A stretch of 64,000 bases of DNA from Gryllotalpicola protaetiae (GTDB lineage: Bacteria; Actinomycetota; Actinomycetes; Actinomycetales; Microbacteriaceae). A program made the position numbers and the translations under genes. Under the pieces are notes generated by a model that worked only from the letters and a program-made list of their open reading frames with translations, did not search any database and was not told the DNA's origin. The stretch spans positions 434,001 to 498,000 of the forward strand of contig NZ_CP032624.1 in NCBI RefSeq assembly GCF_003627055.1, written 5' to 3'. Positions 1-8,950 of the stretch are shown here, in pieces. Position 1 is the first letter of the stretch. Each line of letters begins with the position of its first letter.

Positions 1-1052
1 GGCTGGCCGACTACCGCTTCACGGGCACCATCACGGGCTACCGCGAGGGCGAGGTGTACTTCCCCGGCTCCCCCATCCTCACCGTCGAGGCGCCCTTCGC
101 CGAGGGCGTCATCCTCGAGACCCTCGTGCTCTCGGTGCTGAACTACGACTCGGCGATCGCGACCGCGGCGAGCCGTATGGTGCACGCAGCCGCCGGCCGA
201 CCGATCGCCGAGATGGGCTCGCGCCGCGCGAACGAGGACGCAGCGGTCGCAGCGACCCGCGCCGCCTTCATCGCCGGCTTCTCGGCGTCGTCGAACCTCG
301 AGGCGGGCCGGGTCTGGGGCATCCCCACCATGGGAACCGCCGCGCACGCGTTCACGCTGCTGCACGACACCGAGGAAGAGGCGTTCCGCTCGCAGGTGGC
401 CGCGATGGGCGTCGGCACGACCCTGCTCGTCGACACCTACGACGTCGCCGAGGGCATCGAGACGGCGATCCGCGTGGCGGGGCCCGAGCTCGGCGGCGTC
501 CGCCTCGACTCCGGCGACCTGCCGAAGCTGGTCGGCAAGGTACGCGCCCAGCTCGACGCGCTCGGCGCGACGGGCACGAAGATCACGGTGACCAACGACC
601 TCGACGAGTACGCGATCGCGGCACTGTCGGCGAGCCCGGTCGACAGCTACGGTGTCGGCACCTCACTCGTCACCGGCTCCGGAGCCCCCGCGGCGGGCAT
701 GGTCTACAAGCTGGTGGCGCACAAGACCGACGAGGGCGAATGGATTCCCGTCGCCAAGAAGTCCGACGGGAAAGCATCCGTCGGCGGTCGCAAGGTCCCG
801 ATTCGCCATCTCGACTCGTCGGGAACCGCGACGGCCGAGGTCGTGCACGTTCTGACCACGCGGCCGCCGCGCGATGCAGGCCGCGAGCTGCTCGTGACGC
901 TGATGGCCGACGGCGAGGCGGATGCCTCGTTCGTCGGCGCCGGCGGCGTCGCCGCCGCTCGCCTGCACAACGCCAAGGCGATCGACGAGCTTCCGGAGGA
1001 GGCGTTCAGACTCGGCGCCGGCGACCCGGCGCTGCACACGCTGTTCGTGTAG
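1..1052 (+). CDS. pncB: nicotinate phosphoribosyltransferase, 5'-truncated by window
   Basis: The enzyme joins nicotinate to PRPP with ATP hydrolysis, giving nicotinate mononucleotide in NAD salvage (cytosolic). The frame is open from base 3 with no start, so the N-terminal part lies outside the window; about 349 residues are visible. Family hallmarks are the FPGSPILTVEAP stretch near the visible start, GSRRAN, GTAAHAF, GVRLDSGDL and the SYGVGTSLV phosphate-binding loop. The protein ends at LHTLFV with TAG at 1050-1052. It faces the convergent DUF3039 gene 18 bases away, with no obvious terminator between them. Family assignment is firm; the true start cannot be given. Confidence 0.93.
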   Translation, partial: LADYRFTGTITGYREGEVYFPGSPILTVEAPFAEGVILETLVLSVLNYDSAIATAASRMVHAAAGRPIAEMGSRRANEDAAVAATRAAFIAGFSASSNLEAGRVWGIPTMGTAAHAFTLLHDTEEEAFRSQVAAMGVGTTLLVDTYDVAEGIETAIRVAGPELGGVRLDSGDLPKLVGKVRAQLDALGATGTKITVTNDLDEYAIAALSASPVDSYGVGTSLVTGSGAPAAGMVYKLVAHKTDEGEWIPVAKKSDGKASVGGRKVPIRHLDSSGTATAEVVHVLTTRPPRDAGRELLVTLMADGEADASFVGAGGVAAARLHNAKAIDELPEEAFRLGAGDPALHTLFV

Positions 1053-1070
1053 CTCGGGGCACGCCAGGCC

Positions 1071-1349
1071 TCAGGCCGCGAGCGAGTCGTAGATCTTCTT
1101 GCAGTCGGGGCACACCGGGAACTTCTCCGGATCGCGCCCCGGCACCCACACTTTGCCGCACAGCGCCTTCACAGGCTTGCCCGTCACGGCCGACTCGAGG
1201 ATCGCTTCCTTCTTCACGTAGTGCGAGAACCGATCGTGGTCGCCCTCTTCGATGGATTCGCGCTCCAGCAGCTCCTCGAGCTCGCGGTCGAGTGTCGCGG
1301 TGCTGCCGCCTTCGAGGGGTCCGCCGGGTTCGGAGATGCTCATGCTCAT
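1071..1349 (-). CDS. DUF3039 family protein
   Basis: This is a 92-residue protein of a small family found in actinobacteria and of unknown function. The N-terminal third is acidic (ELEELLERESIEEGDHDRF). The conserved C-terminal half reads KALCGKVWVPGRDPEKFPVCPDCKK, with Cys residues spaced like a small zinc-binding knuckle (C-x-x-C plus one upstream Cys). It starts 15 bases after the stop of the upstream ABC permease gene on the same strand, so it is probably the last gene of that unit. No function is assigned beyond possible metal binding, which is inference. Confidence 0.8.
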   Translation of the reverse strand: MSMSISEPGGPLEGGSTATLDRELEELLERESIEEGDHDRFSHYVKKEAILESAVTGKPVKALCGKVWVPGRDPEKFPVCPDCKKIYDSLAA

Positions 1350-1364
1350 CAGTGTACGAGCGAG

Positions 1365-3041
1365 CTACGCGGCCTTCACCGCGGCGTCCAGCATCTGCGG
1401 CCCGCGTCTGTTGAAGATCGCGCCACCCCCGACCACGCCGCCGGCGAGCCCCAGCGCGCCGACGACCAGTCCGGCCCACAGCGACGCGGTGAACCAGCTC
1501 GGGTCGACGAACACGCCGAGCACGCCGAACACGATCGACGGCGCGGACAGGACAAGGATCACCGTGAGGCTGAACCCCTGCACCACCGCCGCGATCGCGC
1601 CAACGCTCTGCGGCTGCTGGAACGGGCTGTCGCCGGGCTTCGGCACGGGGTAGGGCGCGAGCGTCGAGGTGACGCTCGACAGCCCGAGCCCGACGAACAG
1701 CTCGCACACGGTGACGCCGACCAGCGCGAGCGCGACATGGGCGTCGCCGTAGAAGTACACGGACACCGCGGTGCCGATCACGATGAGCGGGATGCCGATG
1801 AACAGCAGCGGCACGATACGGCCGACACGGTCGGCGAGCCCCGTCGTGCCGGCGACCACGTGCAGCCACACCGCGGTGCCGTCGAAGGCGACGTCGTTGT
1901 GCGCCGCCCAGCCGAGGAACAGCACCATGATCGGCAACGGCAGCAGAGCGGGGTACGTGCCGGGGATCGCATGCACCACGGCGAACGCCGTCAGGATGAT
2001 CACCGGGATGACGGGGATCATGATGAGCGAGACCCAGTAGCGGGCGTCCCGGCCCCAGTACGTGAGGCTGCGCGCCGCCACCACGCCCCACGCGGTGGCC
2101 GGCATCACGCCGAACCACCCGAGCCCCGAGTACGTCTTCACCTCGCCGGCGCGCGACGGCGTGATGAGCATGTGTGCCACCAGCGCGCGCCACGCGAGCC
2201 ACAGTCCGGCCAGGGCCGCGACCGCGATGAGCAGTTCGAGCGCGGCGGCACCCCCGTGACCAGCCGCGGTGTCAGCGGGCACAGCCCACGCGGCGCCCAT
2301 GGGCGACCAGCGCAGGATGTCTGCGAACACGCCGACGATCGACAGCCCCTGTGCGCCCCAGCCGACATTCGACAGCGACAGCACGAGCGGCGAGATCAGC
2401 ACGACGAGCAGGATGCCGATCACGCCGGTCAGCTCGCGCGCGCGCCGCGTATCGAGCAGGAACCCGGCGACCGCGGTCGCGACGCGCCCGGCCAGCACGC
2501 TCGTCGCCGTCGCGATCACCGCGCTGATGAACGCCAGCACGGTGAGCCAGAACCCGTGCGACCAGGTCACGACGGTCGCGAGCGCGCAGATCGCGAGCAC
2601 GATGGCGGGCACCGACAGGATCGAGCCCGCCGCGAGCCCGACCGCGAGCCGGTTGCGCGTGATGCCGAACAGTGCGAACTTGCGCGGGTCGAGTGTGTCG
2701 TCGACCCCGAACACGAGCGGCAGCAGCAGGAATCCGGTGGTCACGACGGTGCCCGCGACGATGACGATGGCGCGAACGGATTCCACATCGGGCACGAACC
2801 GAGCGGCGATCAGGCCGCCCACGAGCAGCACCGTCATCCCGATGCCGTAGAGCGACGCGAGAACGAGGCCGACCACCTGCCAGGGGCTGCGGCGGAACGC
2901 CCCGCCGAGCAGCACCAGCTTGAGCCTCAGGAAGCGGGGGACGTCGGCGAAGGCATCCGCCACACCATCGCCCAGCCTGTGCGCGAGCTCGGCCGCCTGC
3001 TTGCGACCCAGAACCGTCACTCCGAGAAGCTGTGCAGCCAC
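1365..3041 (-). CDS. ABC exporter membrane subunit, multi-pass
   Basis: A roughly 558-residue integral membrane protein with about a dozen hydrophobic segments (for example VVGLVLASLYGIGMTVLLVGGLIAA and AIVLAICALATVVTW). It follows the ATPase gene on the same strand and is taken to be its membrane partner; the substrate is unknown. Two starts are possible. GTG at 3041 has an upstream GGAGGG Shine-Dalgarno. GTG at 3020 overlaps the ATPase stop as GTGA, the usual coupled arrangement here, and would shorten the protein by seven residues. No binding protein is nearby, so export or a membrane-remodelling role is more likely than import. Confidence 0.8.
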   Translation of the reverse strand: MAAQLLGVTVLGRKQAAELAHRLGDGVADAFADVPRFLRLKLVLLGGAFRRSPWQVVGLVLASLYGIGMTVLLVGGLIAARFVPDVESVRAIVIVAGTVVTTGFLLLPLVFGVDDTLDPRKFALFGITRNRLAVGLAAGSILSVPAIVLAICALATVVTWSHGFWLTVLAFISAVIATATSVLAGRVATAVAGFLLDTRRARELTGVIGILLVVLISPLVLSLSNVGWGAQGLSIVGVFADILRWSPMGAAWAVPADTAAGHGGAAALELLIAVAALAGLWLAWRALVAHMLITPSRAGEVKTYSGLGWFGVMPATAWGVVAARSLTYWGRDARYWVSLIMIPVIPVIILTAFAVVHAIPGTYPALLPLPIMVLFLGWAAHNDVAFDGTAVWLHVVAGTTGLADRVGRIVPLLFIGIPLIVIGTAVSVYFYGDAHVALALVGVTVCELFVGLGLSSVTSTLAPYPVPKPGDSPFQQPQSVGAIAAVVQGFSLTVILVLSAPSIVFGVLGVFVDPSWFTASLWAGLVVGALGLAGGVVGGGAIFNRRGPQMLDAAVKAA

Positions 3042-4024
3042 TCCAGGCCCTCCGCCGCCTTGCGCCCCCCAGCCAGTTCGACGAAGCGCTCCTCAAGGGT
3101 CTTCTGCCCGCGCACCTCGTCTGCGGTGCCCGAGTCGAGCACCACCCCCGCGACGATGATCGCGACGCGGTCGCAGATGCGCTGGATGAGATCCATGCTG
3201 TGGCTCGACAGCACCACCGTGCCGCCCGCCGCCACGTACTTCTGCAGGATCTCGGTGATGTTCGCCGCCGACACCGGGTCGACCGACTCGAACGGCTCGT
3301 CGAGCACGAGCACACGCGGCGAGTGGATGAGCGCCGCTGCGAGCGCGATCTTCTTCGTCATGCCGGCCGAGTAATCGGCGACGAGGCGCCCCACCGCGGT
3401 CTCGAGGCCGAACGCCGCGACGAGGTCGTTGACGCGCTGCTTCACGGTGTGGCCGTCGAGGCCGCGCAGCGTGCCCGAGTAGTAGAGGAGCTGTGCGCCG
3501 GTCAGGCGGTCGAACAGGCGCAGCCGGTCGGGCAGCACGCCGATCAGCCGCTTCGCGTGCTCCGGCTGCTTCCAGACGTCGACGTCGTGCACCACGACCT
3601 GGCCGGAATCGGGCCGCAGCAGGCCGCTCACGATCGACAGCATCGTGGTCTTCCCTGCGCCGTTGGGGCCGACGATGCCGAAGAACGAGCCCTCTGGCAC
3701 ATCGATGCTGACGCCGTCGAGCGCGATGGTGCCGCCGAAGCGCTTGTAGAGCTGGCGGATGCCGAGGGCGGTCGGCTTGGGTTCGGGGATCGGCGCGGGC
3801 GGAGCCTTCGGAGCGGCCTTCGCACGCGGGGCCCGTGGGGCTCGCGGCTTCGCCGGCGTACGTGGCTTCGCCGGCGTGCGCGGCGTTGTCTGTCGGGCTC
3901 GCGGCGCCCTCGGCGCTGTGGGCTTTTTCACCTCTGACGAGGCATTTTCCGCGACCGGTTCAACGGGCGAGATGGGGTTCGTCTGGGGGCCGTCTTCAGG
4001 TGGCGTCTCCGGAAGCGAACTCAT
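3017..4024 (-). CDS. ABC transporter ATP-binding protein with Pro/Ala/Lys-rich N-terminal extension
   Basis: This 335-residue ATPase energises the adjacent permease. The first ~100 residues are low-complexity Pro/Ala/Lys/Arg repeats (AKPRTPAKPRAPRAPRAK), probably disordered and strongly basic, and are not part of the ABC fold. The fold follows with Walker A GPNGAGKTT, a signature-like YSAGMTKK in place of the canonical LSGGQ, Walker B VLVLDEPFE and a switch His in VVLSSHSMD. The degenerate signature is typical of exporter-type ATPases related to CcmA/NatA. The basic tail is the unusual part; it could contact nucleic acid or acidic lipid, but nothing shows this directly. Confidence 0.88.
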   Translation of the reverse strand: MSSLPETPPEDGPQTNPISPVEPVAENASSEVKKPTAPRAPRARQTTPRTPAKPRTPAKPRAPRAPRAKAAPKAPPAPIPEPKPTALGIRQLYKRFGGTIALDGVSIDVPEGSFFGIVGPNGAGKTTMLSIVSGLLRPDSGQVVVHDVDVWKQPEHAKRLIGVLPDRLRLFDRLTGAQLLYYSGTLRGLDGHTVKQRVNDLVAAFGLETAVGRLVADYSAGMTKKIALAAALIHSPRVLVLDEPFESVDPVSAANITEILQKYVAAGGTVVLSSHSMDLIQRICDRVAIIVAGVVLDSGTADEVRGQKTLEERFVELAGGRKAAEGLEWLHSFSE

Positions 4025-4163
4025 GTGGCCACCGTAGCAAGAGGCCCCGACCTCGCGCGCCCCTTGCTAAGAACCGGTTACGAAAATGGGCGTTCAGGGC
4101 ACCCACGGGCACGGACCGGGTAAACTTGGAGTGAACGTCTGTCGTCTACCTTGAGGAGAAAGC

Positions 4164-4868
4164 GTGACTACACAGATCGTGATTCTGGCCGCGGGCATGG
4201 GAACCCGCCTCGGCCGTTCGCTGCCGAAGTGCCTCACCGAGCTCGTCGACGGCCGCACGATCATGGGTCAGCAGCTCGGCAACGTCGAGGCGGCCTTCGG
4301 GAAGGACGCCGAGGTGACCATCGTCGTCGGCTACCGCGCCGAAGAGATCGTGGAGCGCTACGGCGACCGCGCGAAGTTCGTCTACAACGAGCAGTACGAC
4401 CAGACCAACACCAGCAAGAGCCTGCTCCGCGCCCTGCGCGCGTCGAGCAAGGGCGGCGTGCTGTGGATGAACGGCGATGTGGTCTTCGACCCCGCCGCTC
4501 TCGTCCGCGCCAAGGAGCTCATCGACCGCGGCCAGAGCTTCGTCACCGTGAACACCTCGAAGGTCTCAGACGAAGAGGTCAAGTACACCGTCGACGCCGA
4601 GGGCTTCATCGACAAGCTCTCGAAGAAGGTCGATCTCGGCAAGGCGCTCGGCGAGGCCGTCGGCATCAACTTCATCTCGGCCCGTGACAAGGCCGGCTTC
4701 ATCCGCGCACTCGACAAGGTCGACGCGCAGGAGTACTTCGAGGGCGGCCTCGAGCTGTCGATCGGCCGTGACGGCATCCGCGTCGAGCCGATGGACATCA
4801 CCGACCTGTACGCCGTGGAGGTCGACTTCGCGGAAGACCTCGAGCGCGCGAACCATCTCTTCGCGTAG
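4164..4868 (+). CDS. sugar-/choline-phosphate nucleotidyltransferase-like protein
   Basis: A 234-residue GT-A-fold nucleotidyltransferase. The N-terminal VILAAGMGTRLG is the NTP-binding loop, followed by PKCLTELV with the conserved Lys. Metal-binding acids are suggested by WMNGDVVFD and by the late EVDFAEDLERAN. Such enzymes transfer CMP/UMP/dTMP to a phosphorylated sugar, glycerol or choline. The length and absence of a hexapeptide tail resemble LicC/RmlA-type short enzymes, but the substrate cannot be read off. A GAGGAG Shine-Dalgarno lies just before the GTG start, and a TAAACT -10-like box sits at 4121-4126. It stands alone, though teichoic-acid-type genes lie 7-19 kb downstream. Confidence 0.75.
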   Translation: MTTQIVILAAGMGTRLGRSLPKCLTELVDGRTIMGQQLGNVEAAFGKDAEVTIVVGYRAEEIVERYGDRAKFVYNEQYDQTNTSKSLLRALRASSKGGVLWMNGDVVFDPAALVRAKELIDRGQSFVTVNTSKVSDEEVKYTVDAEGFIDKLSKKVDLGKALGEAVGINFISARDKAGFIRALDKVDAQEYFEGGLELSIGRDGIRVEPMDITDLYAVEVDFAEDLERANHLFA

Positions 4869-5945
4869 CTAATCCTTGGGGCTGACCGCGACGGGCCGCC
4901 CCTTGAACCGCAGCGCGACGCCCTCGCCGGGTTGCGGCTTGTCGCTCACGTCGTGCTGCACGGCGACGACGGTCTCGTCGGCGAGCCGCACGAAGGTGCG
5001 CCGCAGCGACCCGAGGAAGCTCGTGGACACGACGGTGGCCGGCAGCCCCGCATCCGCCGTCAGTGCGATGTCCTCTGGCCGCACGAACGCCGTCACCGGG
5101 CCGGCAGCAGGTGCCTCGCCCAGCACGTTCAGCGGCTGGCCGTAGACGGTCACCACTCCCCCGGCGACGTTGCCGTCGAGCTTGTTCGACAGCCCGACGA
5201 AGTCGGCGACGAACGAGGTGCGCGGGTTGAGGTACAGCTCTTCGGGGGTGCCGATCTGCTCGATGTCGCCCGAGTTCATGACGGCGACGCGGTCGGCGAC
5301 GGCGAGCGCCTCCTCCTGGTCGTGGGTGACGAACAGGGTCGTGATGCCAAGGTCCTTCTGAATGCGGCGGATCTCGTCGCGCAGGCTGACGCGCACCTTC
5401 GCGTCCAGCGCCGACAGAGGCTCGTCGAGCAGCAGCACACGCGGCCGGGTGACGAGCGCGCGGGCGAGCGCGACGCGCTGCTGCTGGCCGCCGGACAGCT
5501 GATGCGCGTATCGCTCGGCCAGATGGCCGAGGCCGACCAGCTCGAGCGCCTCCGTCGCGCGGGTGCGTCTGGCCGAGGCATCCACCTTGCGCATGCGCAG
5601 CCCGAATTCGACGTTCTGCAGCGCTGTCATGTGCGGGAACAGCGAGTACGACTGGAACACCATGCCGATGTCGCGCTTGTTGACCGCGATCTGCGCGACG
5701 TCCTTGCCGTCGATCAGGATGCGGCCGCCGTCGATCTGCTCGAGGCCCGACAGCGCACGCAGCGCGGTCGTCTTGCCGCAGCCCGACGGGCCGAGCAGGG
5801 CGATGAACTCCCCGGGTTCGACGCGCAGGTCGACGCCGGCAAGCGCTTGGTGGCCTGCATAGGTCTTGACGACCCCGACGAGCTCGACGGCGGTGCCGGC
5901 GACCTCGAGCGCTGCTGCGGCTGAGACGGTTTCGACGGTGGACAT
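4869..5945 (-). CDS. ABC transporter ATPase, phosphonate (2-AEP-type) importer
   Basis: This 358-residue ATPase belongs to the PotA/CysA-like family. Walker A is GPSGCGKTT, the signature is HQLSGGQQQRVALARAL, Walker B is VLLLDEPLSALD and the switch His is in LFVTHDQEEA. A C-terminal TOBE-like beta domain follows (about residues 240-358, including TAFVRPEDIAL). It is the last gene of the minus-strand operon that begins with the FAD oxidoreductase at 10141, three bases after the stop of the second permease. Its role as importer motor is clear from family and position; the phosphonate substrate is inferred from the oxidoreductase and hydrolase at the other end of the locus. Confidence 0.88.
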   Translation of the reverse strand: MSTVETVSAAAALEVAGTAVELVGVVKTYAGHQALAGVDLRVEPGEFIALLGPSGCGKTTALRALSGLEQIDGGRILIDGKDVAQIAVNKRDIGMVFQSYSLFPHMTALQNVEFGLRMRKVDASARRTRATEALELVGLGHLAERYAHQLSGGQQQRVALARALVTRPRVLLLDEPLSALDAKVRVSLRDEIRRIQKDLGITTLFVTHDQEEALAVADRVAVMNSGDIEQIGTPEELYLNPRTSFVADFVGLSNKLDGNVAGGVVTVYGQPLNVLGEAPAAGPVTAFVRPEDIALTADAGLPATVVSTSFLGSLRRTFVRLADETVVAVQHDVSDKPQPGEGVALRFKGRPVAVSPKD

Positions 5946-5948
5946 CGG

Positions 5949-6791
5949 CTATGCGGCCTTTCGCTTGGCGGACCCGCCGATCGAGCCGACGGCTCCGATC
6001 AGCACGAGGATCAGGAAGATGAGCAGCAGTGCGGCGAGCGCGAAGGTCGCGGCGACATACGGGTCGGCGTGCTGCAGCAGGGCGAGCGCCGTCTGGAACG
6101 TGTTCTGGGTGAGGAACGAGGCGATCGTGTACTCGCCGAGCACGACGGACACGGTGATGAGCGCGGACGAGAGGATGCCGCGGCGCAGGTTCGGCAGGAT
6201 CACGGACCACACCGTCTGGAACCACCCGGCGCCGAGCGAGCGCGACGCCTCGGACAGCGTGACCATGTCGAGGCCGGACATGTTCGACTGGATCGGCCGG
6301 TACGCGTACGGCAGCACGATGATGCCGATCGCGAAGGCGAGCACCCAGGCGACCGAGCCCGTCACATGCCAGATCTGCTGGTAGACCGGTACGAACCCGA
6401 CCGCGAGCACCACCGTCGGAATCGAGATGGGCAGCAGGCATACGAACTCGATGACCTGCCGCAGCGCACGGTAGCGGAGCTCTGCGAGGATCATCGCGGG
6501 CAGCAGGAACACGACCATCAGCACGACCGTGACGATCGCGATGACGAGCGAGTTCTGGATGCCCTCGAACAGCTGCGAGTACATGTAGGCCTGACCCGGG
6601 TCGCCGAGTCGCTCGAGGTGCTGCAGCGTGAAGCCGTGCGTCTGCGCGGTCGGCCAGAACGCGAAGCGGAACAGAGCGTACAGCGGGTAGAGGAAGCCGA
6701 GGGCGGCGAGCACCAGGATGACCGTCGACGTCGTGCGGCTCGGCACCGCGCCGACGCGGGCCGAGCCGGATCGGCGCAGTCCGCGGCTCAT
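5949..6791 (-). CDS. ABC importer permease (second), phosphonate-type
   Basis: An inner-membrane permease of the binding-protein-dependent (MalG/PotC-like) type, about 280 residues. It has six hydrophobic segments and an EAA-like cytoplasmic loop near LSEASRSLGAGWFQTVWSVILP, the contact with the ATPase. I place the start at ATG 6791 because it overlaps the preceding permease stop as ATGA; a longer reading from 6836 adds 15 residues that lie inside the upstream gene. It works as a heterodimer with the next permease, and translational coupling fits equal stoichiometry. Confidence 0.85.
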   Translation of the reverse strand: MSRGLRRSGSARVGAVPSRTTSTVILVLAALGFLYPLYALFRFAFWPTAQTHGFTLQHLERLGDPGQAYMYSQLFEGIQNSLVIAIVTVVLMVVFLLPAMILAELRYRALRQVIEFVCLLPISIPTVVLAVGFVPVYQQIWHVTGSVAWVLAFAIGIIVLPYAYRPIQSNMSGLDMVTLSEASRSLGAGWFQTVWSVILPNLRRGILSSALITVSVVLGEYTIASFLTQNTFQTALALLQHADPYVAATFALAALLLIFLILVLIGAVGSIGGSAKRKAA

Positions 6792-7717
6792 CGCTGCCAC
6801 CTCGCCGCTCGGCGCTGCAGCAGCGAGTACAGCCACATGACGAGCGCCATGATCACGATCATGCCGACGGCGAGCACGCCGGGCACATGGGCGATGCCCG
6901 GCAGCGTCTCGCTGCTCAGGTCCTGCTGCATGATGATCGGGATGATGACGCCCGAGTTGGTCAGGGCCGACGCCGTCGCGTAGGACGAGAACGCGCCGGC
7001 GAACACGAGGATCAACGAGCCGAAGAACGACGGCGCGAGCACGGGGAACCCGACGTGCCGCCAGTAGCTCCAGCGACCGCCGCCGAGGGTCGCGACGGCC
7101 TCACCCCACTGCGGTCGCAGGCCGACGAGGGCAGGCATGAAGGCGATCACCATCAGCGGCACCGAGAAGTACACGTAGACGAAGAACATGCCGGAGACCT
7201 GGTTGATCAGCGGGCCCGCCGTCTGGTCCAGTGCGAGCGAGTTGATGTCGAAGCCGAATGCCTGCTTCAGGAACAGGGTCAGCAGGCCGGTGGTGCCGAT
7301 GGTGGCGACGAAGGCGAACGCCAGCATGACGCCGCCGAATTGGGCGAAGACGGATGCCGCGGCATCCGCCACCACGCGCGTGAACCCGGTCGGGTTCACC
7401 GCGAGCAGCGCGACGCAGATGACCGCGCCGATGATGGCGCTCGCGACCGCGGTCGCGAGCGAGAGGACGATCGAGTTGGCGAATGCCTTCAGGATGATGT
7501 GGTCCCCGAACACCTCGAAGTTGGCGAGGGTGAAGGCGCCGCTCTCGGTTGTGAGACCGCTCCACACCGCGAGCACGGTCGGCACAGCGAGGAAGACCAG
7601 CGTGTACGCGGCGAACGGCGTGAAGCCGAGCCAACCGAGCCGATGGCGCCGGGGCTTGACGTGAGCCCCGGCGCCGGCGGACCGGTCGGTCGCCGCACTG
7701 GGTGCGACAACGGTCAT
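6788..7717 (-). CDS. ABC importer permease (first), phosphonate-type
   Basis: A 309-residue membrane permease of the PotB/PhnU-like class. After a short basic N-terminus (KPRRHRLGWLG) the first membrane helix is FTPFAAYTLVFLAVPTVLAVW; six helices are discernible. The EAA-type loop is at GEAVATLGGGRWSYWRHVGFPVL. The gene lies 15 bases downstream of the binding-protein gene and overlaps the second permease by four bases. It belongs to the same transcription unit as the FAD oxidoreductase, which supports uptake of that enzyme's substrate. Confidence 0.85.
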   Translation of the reverse strand: MTVVAPSAATDRSAGAGAHVKPRRHRLGWLGFTPFAAYTLVFLAVPTVLAVWSGLTTESGAFTLANFEVFGDHIILKAFANSIVLSLATAVASAIIGAVICVALLAVNPTGFTRVVADAAASVFAQFGGVMLAFAFVATIGTTGLLTLFLKQAFGFDINSLALDQTAGPLINQVSGMFFVYVYFSVPLMVIAFMPALVGLRPQWGEAVATLGGGRWSYWRHVGFPVLAPSFFGSLILVFAGAFSSYATASALTNSGVIIPIIMQQDLSSETLPGIAHVPGVLAVGMIVIMALVMWLYSLLQRRAARWQR

Positions 7718-7732
7718 GATGGGTCCCTGACC

Positions 7733-8902
7733 TCAGCCCATCGCCGCGGGCCAGAGGGTCGCGATCTGCGTGCCCGCAGCGGTCGCCTGGTCCGCGGAGA
7801 GAAGGGTGATGTCGGAAGGAGCGTCGCCGACCTTCGCCAGCACGTCCTTGTCGACCGAGCCGTCCTTCTTCATGGCGTCGAGCATCGCCGGGTAGGCGCC
7901 GGCCGCGAGGTACAGGTTCTGCACCTGCGGCGTGTAGATGTACTCCTCCCACAGGCGGGCGGCCGCCGGGTCGGCCGCGTCAGAGGCGACGGCCTGGTTG
8001 TAGTAGGAGCCGACGGCAGCGCCGGGCAGGACGACCGACTTGAAGTTCGGGTTGCCGCCCTGCGAGGCGTCACCCCACGCGACGTTGTTGAACGACCACT
8101 GCAGCACGACCGGGGTCTGGCCGTTGTTGACGGTCGCCTGCGACGCGACGGTCGGCACGAAGTTGCCCGCGTCCTTGAGCTTCTTGAAGAAGTCGACGCC
8201 GGTGCTGAGGTCGGAGACCTGGCCGCCGTCCTGCTCGGTGGCGAGCACGACGTCCATCAGCGACTCGTTCGCCTTGACGGGCGAGTCCTTGATCGCGACG
8301 GCGTTCTTGTACGCGGAGCCCAGCAGGTCGTCGAGCTTCTTCGGCGCGGTCTTGATCTTCGACGAGTCGTAGCCGATCGAGATGAGGCCCGTGTAGTCGT
8401 AGTACCAGTTGCCGTCGGGGTCCTTGAAGTCCGCCGGGATCTTGTCCCAGTTCTGCACCTTGTAGGGCGTGACGACGTCGGGGTTGGCGCTCAGCACCGT
8501 GGTGCCCATGTCGAACACGTCGGGCGCGGTCGACTGGCCCTTGTCGGCCTTCGCCGCATCGACCTCGTCCTGCGACGAGCCGTCGGGGTTCTCCGAGTTG
8601 ATCTTGATCTGCGGGTACTTGGCCTGGAAGCCGGCGATGATCTTGCCGTAGTTCGCCCATGACGGCGGCAGGGTGATCACGTTGAGGTGGCCCTCCTTCT
8701 CTGCGGCCTGTGCGAGGCAGTCGAGGCCTCCGAAGTCGGCGGCGCTCGTGGCCTTGGCGGCCTCGTCCTTCGAGAGGGTCTTGCAGTCCTTCGCGCTGGA
8801 GGCGCTGGAGGCGCTGCTGTTGCCCGCGCACGCGGTCAGCGCGATGGCTGCCGCGGCGACGAGCACGAGGCCCGGGCCAACGCGGCGGAGCTTGCTGTTC
8901 AT
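7733..8902 (-). CDS. extracellular solute-binding lipoprotein, phosphonate (2-AEP-type) importer
   Basis: A 389-residue binding protein tethered to the membrane. The signal peptide ends in a lipobox (IALTACAG), followed by a Ser/Ala-rich linker. The mature part has the type-2 periplasmic-binding fold sequence pattern shared with spermidine, iron and 2-aminoethylphosphonate receptors (VITLPPSWANYGKIIAGFQAKYP near the start). The ATG at 8902 has a strong AGGAG Shine-Dalgarno. It lies 48 bases downstream of the FAD oxidoreductase stop on the same strand. The ligand is inferred from context; spermidine or iron-type ligands are not excluded by sequence alone. Confidence 0.85.
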   Translation of the reverse strand: MNSKLRRVGPGLVLVAAAAIALTACAGNSSASSASSAKDCKTLSKDEAAKATSAADFGGLDCLAQAAEKEGHLNVITLPPSWANYGKIIAGFQAKYPQIKINSENPDGSSQDEVDAAKADKGQSTAPDVFDMGTTVLSANPDVVTPYKVQNWDKIPADFKDPDGNWYYDYTGLISIGYDSSKIKTAPKKLDDLLGSAYKNAVAIKDSPVKANESLMDVVLATEQDGGQVSDLSTGVDFFKKLKDAGNFVPTVASQATVNNGQTPVVLQWSFNNVAWGDASQGGNPNFKSVVLPGAAVGSYYNQAVASDAADPAAARLWEEYIYTPQVQNLYLAAGAYPAMLDAMKKDGSVDKDVLAKVGDAPSDITLLSADQATAAGTQIATLWPAAMG

Positions 8903-8950
8903 TGTTCTCCTCGTGGATTTACAGGGGGAATGTGGGGTGTGAAGCAGGAT

